Under the pieces are notes generated by a model. The model had not been told where the DNA came from and did not search any database. It was given only the letters and a program-made list of their open reading frames with translations. Below, piece by piece: positions 6,714-13,476 of a stretch of 13,476 nt of DNA; within the stretch, counting starts at the first letter, position 1; each line of letters begins with the position of its first letter. The stretch lies in NCBI GenBank assembly GCA_015487825.1, contig WFOZ01000040.1, positions 1 through 13,476 of the forward strand, written 5' to 3'. Source of the DNA: Planctomycetaceae bacterium. GTDB lineage: Bacteria; Planctomycetota; Planctomycetia; Planctomycetales; Planctomycetaceae. The translations under genes were made by a program, and so were the position numbers.

Positions 6714-8135
6714 CTACGCAAGAACTTCTTTGAGGATATCGCCATGCACGTTCGTCAAACGGCGTTGGATGCCGTTGTGGTAGAAGGTGAGGCGTTCGTG
6801 ATTGATGCCGAACAGATGCAAAACGGTGGCGTGGAAATCATGCCACGGGATCGGGCGTTCGACTGCTTTCCAGCCGATTTCATCGGTATTACCGAACGCA
6901 ATGCCCGGTTTCATACCGGCCCCAGCCATCCAGCAACTAAAACCGTAACGATTGTGATCTCGGCCGGGGCCAACTTTATCCGCTGCCGATTGCGCGAACG
7001 GCGTGCGACCGAATTCTGTAGTGAACAATACCAGTGTATCTTCCAGCATGCCCCGCTGTTTCAGGTCCTGTAATAACGCTGCAATCGGTTTATCGATGCG
7101 ACCTGCTTCAATCGTATGATTCTCTTTGACATTTTCATGAGCATCCCAACTGGCGCGTGGGTTCCCTGCGACCGGTCCTCCGGAAAAGAGTTGTATGAAA
7201 CGGACACCTTTTTCCAACAAACGGCGACCGAGCAGGCAACGTCGTCCCATATCTGCGGTCTGTTTTTTGTGAATACCGTACATCTTCTGCGTTGCTGCCG
7301 ACTCCTCGGCGAAACTGCTGACTTCGGGAATAGAAGTTTGCATTTTTGCAGCCAGTTCGTAACTTTTCAGCCGGTCTACAATCGCCGCATCAGCTCCCGT
7401 GCGATGAAGATGCTCCTGATTAATCGAACGGATAAACTGCCGCGTTGCCTCATCCGTTTCTTTATTGAGTTTGACAGCAGGAAACAGATCTCGAACAGGT
7501 TGCTTACCACTTCGCAGGACGACTCCCTGATGATTCGAAGGCAAAAACGCACTACTCCAGGTCGACTCTCCCGTATTAGGCGCACCACGCTTATCGTTTA
7601 ACACCACATACGCCGGCAGCGATTCATTTTCCAATCCCATGCCATACGAAATCCAGCTTCCCATCGAAGGAAAACCATTGAATTCAAAACCGCTGTTGGC
7701 AAGAAACAAAGCCGGAGTGTGATTGGCCGACTTCGATTCCATTGAACGCAGGATCGTTAAATCATCTGCCATTTCTGCAATGTGCGGAAACATGTCGGAA
7801 ATCATCAGTCCACTGTCGCCTCGCGGTTTGAACTGCCAGTCTTCTTTGCGAAGCAGTCCCATCTGTCCGAAGAAAAGATCGACCTCTTCGTTTGTTTTCA
7901 GTGACTTGCCATGGAACTTTTTCAATTCAGGTTTGTAATCGAATGAATCAACATGACTCATCCCCCCGACCAGGCAAATATGAATCGCCCGTTTCGCTTT
8001 CGGCACCAGCGTTTTGGCATCTTTCGGTGCCGCTGCTGTTTCACGATTCAACAACGAAACAAACGCAGTCGCAGCCAGACCGTTAATTCCCCAGTGGAAC
8101 AGATCACGACGTGTTGGTGTGATGGAATGATTCAT
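6714..8135 (-). CDS. DUF1501 domain protein, Tat-exported
   Basis: A 473-aa planctomycete DUF1501 protein, a relative of the alkaline phosphatase/sulfatase superfamily without an established reaction. The N-terminus carries a twin-arginine signal: TRRDLFHWG (R9, R10), then a hydrophobic stretch and TAAA, so a folded protein is probably exported by Tat. Family landmarks are ICLVGGMSHVDSFDYKP (~53-69), ILRSMESKSANHTPA (~128-142), LEKGVRFIQL (~307-316), WDAHENV (~330-336), TTEFGRTP (~372-379) and GRDHNRYGFSCWMAGAG (~391-407). It closes with the typical C-terminal block GINHERLTFYHNG and RLTNVHG. Length and ends look complete. Its ATG lies 3 nt after the stop of the DUF1549/DUF1553 gene, with GAG 7 nt upstream inside the previous gene's end. 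Translation coupling and joint function are therefore likely. Such pairs are very common in planctomycetes, and roles in polysaccharide use have been proposed but not shown. Confidence 0.9.
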   Translation of the reverse strand: MNHSITPTRRDLFHWGINGLAATAFVSLLNRETAAAPKDAKTLVPKAKRAIHICLVGGMSHVDSFDYKPELKKFHGKSLKTNEEVDLFFGQMGLLRKEDWQFKPRGDSGLMISDMFPHIAEMADDLTILRSMESKSANHTPALFLANSGFEFNGFPSMGSWISYGMGLENESLPAYVVLNDKRGAPNTGESTWSSAFLPSNHQGVVLRSGKQPVRDLFPAVKLNKETDEATRQFIRSINQEHLHRTGADAAIVDRLKSYELAAKMQTSIPEVSSFAEESAATQKMYGIHKKQTADMGRRCLLGRRLLEKGVRFIQLFSGGPVAGNPRASWDAHENVKENHTIEAGRIDKPIAALLQDLKQRGMLEDTLVLFTTEFGRTPFAQSAADKVGPGRDHNRYGFSCWMAGAGMKPGIAFGNTDEIGWKAVERPIPWHDFHATVLHLFGINHERLTFYHNGIQRRLTNVHGDILKEVLA

Positions 8136-8138
8136 CAG

Positions 8139-11100
8139 TTACTCGATCATTACGAATTCATTGAAATTAAACAGACCTCGACACAGCGCCGGCAAACCAT
8201 GTTTCGATACCAGTTGCCTGGAAAGTTCCAGTTCTTTTTCGTTCGGTTGACGCGCAATCGCCAGACGCCAGGCGTAGATAATTTGAGCTGTTTCATCTTT
8301 ACCCGCTTTGGATTTTACCCGCTGAGCAAAATAATCAGACATACGCAATACGAACGAATTGTTCATTAAACTCAACGATTGGAGCGGCGTTGTAGTGACT
8401 GACCGCCGAGGCGTAGTCGTTGATGAATCAGGGCAATCAAATGTATCGAGCAGTGCGCTGCGGCCGCCGCGTGGATTGAAGCGGTAAACCGTTCGTCGCC
8501 AGACTTCCGGTCCATCCACATCAATCGGTTCGTAATAGGTTGTCCCTTTATTCAATATAACCGAAACATCCTCGAAGCTCGGCCCGCCCATTTCAGTATT
8601 CAATTTTCCTGTTACCGCCAGCATTGCATCTCGCAACGCTTCAGCTTCCAGTCGTCGCACGTTTCCACGCCAGAGCAATCGATTACTGGCATCTTTCGAT
8701 TCTGCTTTTTGTCGCTCTGTTTTCGTCAAACCGAACGCCGCCTGGCGATAAGTGCTGGAATTAACGATCAGGCGATGAAGTGGTTTCATCCGATAACCAT
8801 TGGCACGAAACTGCCACGCCAGATATTCGAGCAGTTCTGGATGGCTGGGCCTTGTGCCGTTGAAACCGAAATCATTTGGTGTATCGACAATCCCCACACC
8901 AAAATGATAATGCCAGATTCGATTCACCATCACACGGGCAAACAGCGGATTCTCATGATGCGTGATCCACTCGGCCAGTTTACGTCTGCGGATTTTTTCC
9001 GGGGCATCGGGAGCCAAACCGAAATCAGAAGAGAGCCCTTCAATAGCGGCAAAGGCAGCCGGGGATACAACTTCGCCAACGTTGTCGGGATCACCACGCA
9101 ACAACACATTGGTCTTTTTCCCTTTGCCGGCAGTCAATGTATAAATACGAAGATTCGCCTTCTCAGATACTTCGTCTCTGGCAACAGTTAATGATGCAAT
9201 CTTCGATTTTATTACCTTGCGTTGTTCACGTTGTTTACGATCAAGCGATTCGACAATTTGTTTTTCTGAAACATACTTTGACGATTCTCCTGCCGAGGCT
9301 GCAATTTCTTCCGGCGATAATGCCCGGTCGTAAAATGCGGCTCGATGAATTTTTGCTTTCAAAAAACGATTTCCACCAGGCGGTTTATGTCGTAACCCAA
9401 ATAGAATTTCTGTTTCACCAGCTTTGTAATTGAAAATCGGTGATTTACGAATCGGTTGACCGTAAGCAATCCCATTTCGATAACCGATAATTGTCCCCTC
9501 TTTTTTGTAGACGATTGCAATATGGACAGGCTTAGTGACGGCTTCTTCTGCAAAGCCGTTAAACGAATCGGTGCGAACGAAACCGTTGCTGCCTGGCATC
9601 CAATGCTTCGGTGTTCGTTCGCCAAATACAATCGCATCGAATACGCCGCCATTTCGCGTACCTATTGAAATCGCTGCTCCGCCGCGTTGCTCCAGATTTT
9701 CCAACTGCACCCAGGCTTCGAATGTTTTCTCTGCGATATCACGCTGAACCGGTGCAGTTTCGACAAAACTCTGACCATCTAAGATCAGCGCACCATTTTC
9801 AATTTTCGCATTTCCTATTGCTTTACCGTTCAGGTTACCGATGGAATCATTGAAATCGCTGTCAAACTCCCAGCGAGCCATCGCGACAGGCGGTTTGGGA
9901 GCAGCAATTTTTTCTGCCTGACGTGCCTCGATAATTTCTTTGCTTGCATTTGCATCCATCACAGAGAGTTCACTTTGCAACTGCGACAGGCGCCTTTTGA
10001 TGCTGGTTAATGTCCTCTGAAAACCGGGCGATTGTTCAACACGTTCGCCATGGCCCAGTCCGGAAATTGATGAGGCGAGTTGATAGTATTCTTTCTGGGT
10101 AACCGGATCGAACTTATGCTCGTGGCATCGGGCACAGTTGATCGTCAAACCGAGAAAGGTCTGTCCGAGCGTTGCGAGCACTTCTTCGATTTCGTCCTGG
10201 CGGGCGAGTTGCTTCATCCGCTCGCTGCCGCCGACAGTCGTATTATGCACACCTGCGACCCAAAACCCCGTCGCCGCCGCTCCTTCGATTCCACCAGTAA
10301 GCTGATCGCCAATTAACTGCATGCGCACGAAATCATCATAAGGCATATCAGCATTTAACGCATCGATTATCCAGTCCCGATAATGCCAGGCATTCTTGCG
10401 GGGAAAGTTTCGTTCAAATCCATCACTTTCCCCAAAGCGGACCACATCAAGCCAATGCCGCCCCCATCGTTCGCCATAATGTTTCGACATCAGTAATTCT
10501 TTGACGATTAGCTGATACATTTCTTCGGAAGGGGCAGCAACAAACAAAGCGACTTGCTCAGGCGTAGGGGGGAGTCCGAGCAAATCGAAATAAAGACGTC
10601 GAATGAGCGTTCGCGGATCAGCTTCGGGGGAGGGCTGTAAACCGTTTTTCTGCAGCCGATTTAACACAAAAGCATCGATCTGGTTACTTCCCCAATCCGA
10701 ACCTTTCACTTGTGGTGGATTGATATTCTGTAGCGGTTTCAGCGACCACCAATCGCGGCCGGCTCGTGTGGAAGTGGTGATCGAAAACGGATCAAGCGGA
10801 CTCTTTCCCCACTTTGCTCCTTGATCAATCCATTCCTTCAGGGTCGCTTTCTCCTGTTTGCTTAATGGGTGTTTGGGAGGCATTTCGTCATCGTTGACCT
10901 GTTCCCACAAGAGGCTGCCAGCGGCATCATTGGCAACAATCACCTTGCCACTATCGCCACCGTTCATCGCAATATTGACGTCAGTTAACGAAAGCCCCCC
11001 TTCAGGTTCGGCTCCGCTGTGACATTCCAGACAGTGCGAAACAAATATCGGTGCAATTTGTTTGTCGAAATTAATTTGCCGAGCAAGCAAATTCGCTGGC

Positions 11101-11210
11101 TGACATAACAACAGCGAAACGCAAATGGTTACATCGATGAAGTAACGTCTAACCCAAAAGGAGTTCCGGAAAAGTTCGATAGGGAACGACGTCATATTCA
11201 CAAGAACCAT
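8139..11210 (-). CDS. Planctomycete cytochrome PSCyt1-DUF1549-LamG-DUF1553 multidomain protein
   Basis: A 1023-aa exported protein of a family greatly expanded in planctomycetes. Residues ~15-45 form a signal/anchor (FIDVTICVSLLLCQPANLLA). A PSCyt1 haem domain follows, with C60-L-E-C63-H64 and a probable axial Met in NDDEMPPK (M110). DUF1549/PSCyt2 spans ~172-385 (RRLYFDLLGLPPTPEQV, SKHYGERWGRHWLDVVRF) and ends with a second haem-like motif C359-A-R-C362-H363. A charged helical linker (~395-435) precedes a LamG/concanavalin-like domain (~443-640, from WEFDSDFNDSIGN to FYDRALSPEEIA). A second charged helix (~645-685) and DUF1553/PSD1 (~740-1015; VNRIWHYHFGVGIV, RLEAEALRDAML, TTTPLQSLSLMNN) complete it. 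The LamG domain suggests carbohydrate binding, and the haem motifs suggest electron transfer; neither is proven. The start is ATG 11210, with an in-frame ATG five codons later also possible; no strong ribosome site is seen for either. DUF1501 follows after 3 nt. The trans-sulfuration gene ends 44 bp upstream without a clear terminator. Confidence 0.93.
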   Translation of the reverse strand: MVLVNMTSFPIELFRNSFWVRRYFIDVTICVSLLLCQPANLLARQINFDKQIAPIFVSHCLECHSGAEPEGGLSLTDVNIAMNGGDSGKVIVANDAAGSLLWEQVNDDEMPPKHPLSKQEKATLKEWIDQGAKWGKSPLDPFSITTSTRAGRDWWSLKPLQNINPPQVKGSDWGSNQIDAFVLNRLQKNGLQPSPEADPRTLIRRLYFDLLGLPPTPEQVALFVAAPSEEMYQLIVKELLMSKHYGERWGRHWLDVVRFGESDGFERNFPRKNAWHYRDWIIDALNADMPYDDFVRMQLIGDQLTGGIEGAAATGFWVAGVHNTTVGGSERMKQLARQDEIEEVLATLGQTFLGLTINCARCHEHKFDPVTQKEYYQLASSISGLGHGERVEQSPGFQRTLTSIKRRLSQLQSELSVMDANASKEIIEARQAEKIAAPKPPVAMARWEFDSDFNDSIGNLNGKAIGNAKIENGALILDGQSFVETAPVQRDIAEKTFEAWVQLENLEQRGGAAISIGTRNGGVFDAIVFGERTPKHWMPGSNGFVRTDSFNGFAEEAVTKPVHIAIVYKKEGTIIGYRNGIAYGQPIRKSPIFNYKAGETEILFGLRHKPPGGNRFLKAKIHRAAFYDRALSPEEIAASAGESSKYVSEKQIVESLDRKQREQRKVIKSKIASLTVARDEVSEKANLRIYTLTAGKGKKTNVLLRGDPDNVGEVVSPAAFAAIEGLSSDFGLAPDAPEKIRRRKLAEWITHHENPLFARVMVNRIWHYHFGVGIVDTPNDFGFNGTRPSHPELLEYLAWQFRANGYRMKPLHRLIVNSSTYRQAAFGLTKTERQKAESKDASNRLLWRGNVRRLEAEALRDAMLAVTGKLNTEMGGPSFEDVSVILNKGTTYYEPIDVDGPEVWRRTVYRFNPRGGRSALLDTFDCPDSSTTTPRRSVTTTPLQSLSLMNNSFVLRMSDYFAQRVKSKAGKDETAQIIYAWRLAIARQPNEKELELSRQLVSKHGLPALCRGLFNFNEFVMIE

Positions 11211-11254
11211 TTTCTTTGTCTGAATCTATTCAGTAAATTGAAATGAGCCCACTT

Positions 11255-12421
11255 TCACTCTTCCAGCGCCTGCCTCATATCAGCTACCAGGTCTTCCGGG
11301 GTTTCGATACCGACCGAAACGCGGATTGTGTTTTCGGAGATGCCTGCTTCCCGGCGAGCTTCGAGTGTCATTGATGCATGGCTCATTGTTTCGGGGTATT
11401 CGATCAGTGATTCGATTCCGCCAAGCGATTCTGCCAGTTGGAAGAGTTGGATTTTTGCAAACAGTTTTTCCGCAGCCGGACGGCCTCCTTTAATATCAAA
11501 ACTTAACATGCCACCGAAACCGCTTTGCTGTTTTTTTGCCAGTTCGTGATGCGGATGCGATTCCAGGCCGGGATAATAAACTTTCTCGACATTGGAATGT
11601 TCGTTAAGCATCGTTGCCAGCGCTGCTGCACCACGTTGGTGCGCTTCCATTCGCGGGGCAAGAGTTTTGACGCCTCGCAGCACAAGAAAGGCATCGAATG
11701 GAGCGCAGGCCAACCCAAGTGCGTTAACCGTGTAGGCAACTTTCGCAGCCAGTTCTTCCGTGCGTGAAACAACACAACCGCCGACCACATCGGAATGTCC
11801 GTTAAGATACTTTGTTGTCGAATGAACAATAATATCAACACCATATTCGAACGGGCGTTGAAGGTAAGGCGAGAGGAATGTGTTATCCGCAATCGTCAGG
11901 ACTTCCGCCTGTTTGGCGATTTGCGTCACGGCTGCGATATCGACTAAATTGAGCAGTGGATTACTCGGCGTTTCAATCCAGATACACTTTGTTTCCGGCT
12001 TGAGAGCGTCTTTCACATTTTGTGGATCGCTCATATCGACAAAAGAAAACTGCAGCCCCATTTTTGTGAAGACATCTGCAAACAGGCGGTATGTGCCGCC
12101 GTAAATATCGTTGCCTGCGATAATATGATCGTGAGGCGAAAACAGATGCATCGCCGCGGTGATGGCAGCCATACCTGTTGCAGTCGCCTGAGCGCCAACA
12201 CCACCTTCGAGTGCTGAGATATTTTCTTCCAGTGCTGTACGTGTCGGATTGGCAGAACGGGTGTAATCGTAGCCGGAGTTGGTTTCCAGATCGTTCCAGT
12301 AATAAGTTGACGAGGTGTAAATCGGCGTCGTACAACTGTTAAACAGCGAGTCTTTATTCACTCCGGTATGAACAGCACGAGTTGCAAAATGTAGTTTTGA
12401 AATATCTTCAGCCATAATCAT
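11255..12421 (-). CDS. Trans-sulfuration PLP enzyme, cystathionine gamma-synthase/gamma-lyase family
   Basis: A 388-aa cytoplasmic fold-type I PLP enzyme of the Cys/Met metabolism family, normal length. Key features are YTRSANPTR (Y53, R55, phosphate contacts from the partner subunit), GNDIYGGT (Y107, ring stacking) and ETPSNPLL. IADNTF follows (D179, pyridine nitrogen), then STTKYLNGHSDVVGG with the Schiff-base lysine K204. The C-terminal block is AESLGGIESLIEYPETMSHASM. E331 in AESLGG is the position that is Glu in gamma-synthases and gamma-lyases but not in beta-lyases, so the enzyme either makes cystathionine from an activated homoserine (methionine synthesis) or cleaves it to cysteine. 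The sequence does not settle which. The start is ATG 12421; an ATG two codons later is also possible. A hairpin plus T-tract ends only 17 nt before the start, which suggests control by attenuation. Confidence 0.9.
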   Translation of the reverse strand: MIMAEDISKLHFATRAVHTGVNKDSLFNSCTTPIYTSSTYYWNDLETNSGYDYTRSANPTRTALEENISALEGGVGAQATATGMAAITAAMHLFSPHDHIIAGNDIYGGTYRLFADVFTKMGLQFSFVDMSDPQNVKDALKPETKCIWIETPSNPLLNLVDIAAVTQIAKQAEVLTIADNTFLSPYLQRPFEYGVDIIVHSTTKYLNGHSDVVGGCVVSRTEELAAKVAYTVNALGLACAPFDAFLVLRGVKTLAPRMEAHQRGAAALATMLNEHSNVEKVYYPGLESHPHHELAKKQQSGFGGMLSFDIKGGRPAAEKLFAKIQLFQLAESLGGIESLIEYPETMSHASMTLEARREAGISENTIRVSVGIETPEDLVADMRQALEE

Positions 12422-12438
12422 TCATTCAAAAGCGATGG

Positions 12439-12469
12439 AAAAAAATATCCGCAAAGTCTGATGTGCGGA
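12439..12469 (-). terminator. Intrinsic terminator in the leader of the trans-sulfuration gene
   Basis: Read on the minus strand, TCCGCA (12469-12464) pairs with TGCGGA (12453-12448) around a 10-nt loop. It is followed after TA by seven T (12445-12439). It lies downstream of the CPMCK gene (stop at 12515), so it can terminate that operon. It also sits 17 nt before the next gene's ATG, too close for a promoter in between. Confidence 0.6.
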
Positions 12470-12513
12470 CCAAATAGAGATGTTATTACAATTCAGCAGT
12501 CCGCACAGCAGAC
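12456..12513 (-). promoter_or_regulatory. Candidate antiterminator hairpin overlapping the terminator (attenuator)
   Basis: On the minus strand GTCTGCTGTGCGGAC (12513-12499) and GTCCGCACATCAGAC (12470-12456) are complementary at 14 of 15 positions with a 28-nt loop. The second arm contains the 5' half of the terminator stem (12469-12464). The long hairpin and the terminator therefore cannot form together. The first arm begins right after the CPMCK stop codon, so translation or a bound factor could decide the fold. I do not recognise a known riboswitch class here. Confidence 0.42.
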
Positions 12514-12514
12514 C

Positions 12515-12787
12515 CTACTTTTCAGATTTTTTATTCAGTTGGTCGGCTATCATCTGTTCCCTGGATGAGATGCGATAGAGCGAAACCCCCAGAAAGGTAA
12601 ATAGAGCAGCGGGCATGGAAAGCATTGTTATAATACTTGCCATGTACGCCTGCGGCTGACGATCCGTCCCGGCATCTTCGGTTGCAATTTTGCACATCGG
12701 ACAGGCCCGAACAGTAGAAACGCCTGCACTCAATGAGAAACAGCAAACAGCGAACAGAAGTAAAAGTAATTTTAATGTTTTATTCAT
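12515..12787 (-). CDS. Small exported CPMCK-motif protein (hypothetical, next to DUF420)
   Basis: A 90-aa protein starting at ATG 12787-12785 (MNKTLKLLLL). An upstream in-frame TTG at 12799 would add four residues but spoils the signal-peptide start. Residues 1-28 are a signal peptide with a Leu/Phe/Ala core, probably cut after VRA. The mature protein would begin C29-P-M-C32-K, a thiol pair suited to metal or redox chemistry. A single membrane span (~51-70, ASIITMLSMPAALFTFLGVS) and a charged cytoplasmic tail (YRISSREQMI onward, rich in Lys) follow. It lies 36 bp downstream of the DUF420 gene in the same direction. The association with an oxidase-assembly protein suggests a job in copper/haem handling for cytochrome oxidase, which is inference. 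No ideal Shine-Dalgarno is seen; GGAG is 28 nt or more upstream. Confidence 0.75.
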   Translation of the reverse strand: MNKTLKLLLLLFAVCCFSLSAGVSTVRACPMCKIATEDAGTDRQPQAYMASIITMLSMPAALFTFLGVSLYRISSREQMIADQLNKKSEK

Positions 12788-12823
12788 GACGAAAAGCAAC
12801 CTGAAGGATGAACTCCAACTATT

Positions 12824-13450
12824 TCAAACACCGGCCATGTGGTACAGCATCACGTAAATTATGACACCGGTTGCGGAAACATACAACCAGATTGGGAAGG
12901 TAACCTGGGCAACCGTGCGATGTTTTTCCCACTTCTGCTTCAATCCCAGATAAATCGTAATGACAGAAAGGAACGGGACCAGCGCAGCCAGAATAATGTG
13001 ACTGATCAGGATGGAAAGATAAACCTGCCGCAGAAAGCCGAGCTCAGGGAACTTCCGCGAAGAGGCCCCCGTGTAATGATGCAGCCCCCAGTGATAAGTC
13101 AAATAACTACCCAGAAAAGCGATCGAAACGGCAAAAGCCAGCAGCATTGTTTGTCTGTGAGCTTCGCGTTTACCCTGGCGAATCAATCGGTATCCGACAA
13201 GAAGCAGAATCAACGCAGATCCATTAAGAATTGCATTAAGCGCGGGGAGACGATTTAGCCAGCCGGGAACTTCAACCTTTTTTTCTTCATCTTTTTCCTG
13301 CTTATCGACAGAAGCTGCCACCATTAAGTCGCTGATTGTTTTTTCTGCTGATTCGGTTTCGGCTTTCTCTTCGGGCTTTTCGCTGACTGGCTCAGATTCA
13401 TTCGAAAGGTTTTCCGGAACAAGAAACCGGTTCTCTTGCGGGATTTCCAT
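12824..13450 (-). CDS. DUF420 membrane protein, cytochrome c oxidase assembly (CtaM-like)
   Basis: A 208-aa inner-membrane protein. Residues 1-62 are an acidic Glu/Lys-rich extension. PGWLNRLPALNAILNGSALI opens the DUF420 domain, which has four membrane spans at about 70-90, 101-121, 143-169 and 183-205. Conserved histidines lie at span edges: H98, H120 (YLTYHWG), H124/H125, H151 (LISHI) and H177. It ends FPIWLYVSATGVIIYVMLY, typical of the family. DUF420 includes Bacillus CtaM/YozB, needed for haem-copper oxidase assembly. The acidic N-terminal extension is not part of the core domain. The start is uncertain: no good ribosome site precedes ATG 13450, and the frame stays open to the window edge (13476). 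A TAA in another frame at 13473-13471 may end an upstream gene. The CPMCK gene follows after 36 bp, probably in one operon. Confidence 0.85.
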   Translation of the reverse strand: MEIPQENRFLVPENLSNESEPVSEKPEEKAETESAEKTISDLMVAASVDKQEKDEEKKVEVPGWLNRLPALNAILNGSALILLLVGYRLIRQGKREAHRQTMLLAFAVSIAFLGSYLTYHWGLHHYTGASSRKFPELGFLRQVYLSILISHIILAALVPFLSVITIYLGLKQKWEKHRTVAQVTFPIWLYVSATGVIIYVMLYHMAGV

Positions 13451-13476
13451 TTTGCCCGCGAGAACGCGCCTTAAAA

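Noticed and set aside
7116..7601. 161-codon plus-strand ORF opposite DUF1501
   Set aside because: It is antisense to a family-conserved gene and carries no recognisable motif.
8709..9191. 160-codon plus-strand ORF opposite the DUF1549/DUF1553 gene
   Set aside because: It is a shadow of the real minus-strand gene; composition and lack of motifs argue against coding.
11211..11254. CTGAAT-AG-ATTCAG hairpin between the trans-sulfuration and cytochrome genes as a terminator
   Set aside because: The loop would be only 2 nt and no T-tract follows on the minus strand.
12422..12514. SAM or other known riboswitch upstream of the sulfur gene
   Set aside because: The sequence is only ~90 nt with two simple hairpins, and I cannot find the conserved core of any SAM-family riboswitch.

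Overview
This window looks like chromosome from a planctomycete, probably order Planctomycetales (Gimesia/Rubinisphaera-like). Three things point there. First, there is a planctomycete cytochrome pair: a PSCyt1-DUF1549-LamG-DUF1553 protein next to a Tat-exported DUF1501 protein. Second, there is a secreted type I sulfatase with a C-W-P-T-R active site. Third, a small CPMCK protein sits beside a DUF420 oxidase-assembly protein. The assignment rests on gene content alone, without a database search.

Layout: positions 1-407 hold the N-terminus of an HrpA-type DEAH helicase on the minus strand. Positions 408-1211 carry no convincing intact gene. They hold a perfect 11-bp stem-loop, plus-strand protein-like debris with an in-frame stop and a frame change, and a ~193-bp miniature element with ~35-nt terminal inverted repeats, two internal hairpins and a perfect 10-bp flanking direct repeat. 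At 1212-3398 is a Na+/phosphate cotransporter with an exported N-terminus, a cadherin/Ig-like module and a PhoU-like tail. At 3452-4729 (minus) is a hydroxyacid-oxoacid transhydrogenase very like animal ADHFE1. At 4990-6669 (plus) is the sulfatase. At 11210-6714 (minus) are the planctomycete cytochrome protein and DUF1501, 3 nt apart and almost certainly co-transcribed. At 12421-11255 (minus) is a cystathionine gamma-synthase/lyase-family enzyme. At 13450-12515 (minus) are DUF420 and the CPMCK protein.

How the genes fit together: the sulfatase and the DUF1549/1553 + DUF1501 pair are all predicted to be exported, and such genes commonly cluster in planctomycetes; a role in breakdown of sulfated or complex polysaccharides is a reasonable but unproven reading. 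DUF420 and CPMCK probably form the 3' end of a cytochrome oxidase assembly operon starting outside the window. The helicase, phosphate transporter, transhydrogenase and trans-sulfuration enzyme look like unrelated housekeeping genes.

The most interesting non-coding signals are two. One is the miniature element inserted into decayed coding sequence at 632-844. The other is a pair of mutually exclusive hairpins at 12439-12513, ending in a T-tract 17 nt before the trans-sulfuration gene, which looks like a transcription attenuator. I see no phage, CRISPR, tRNA, rRNA or defence system.
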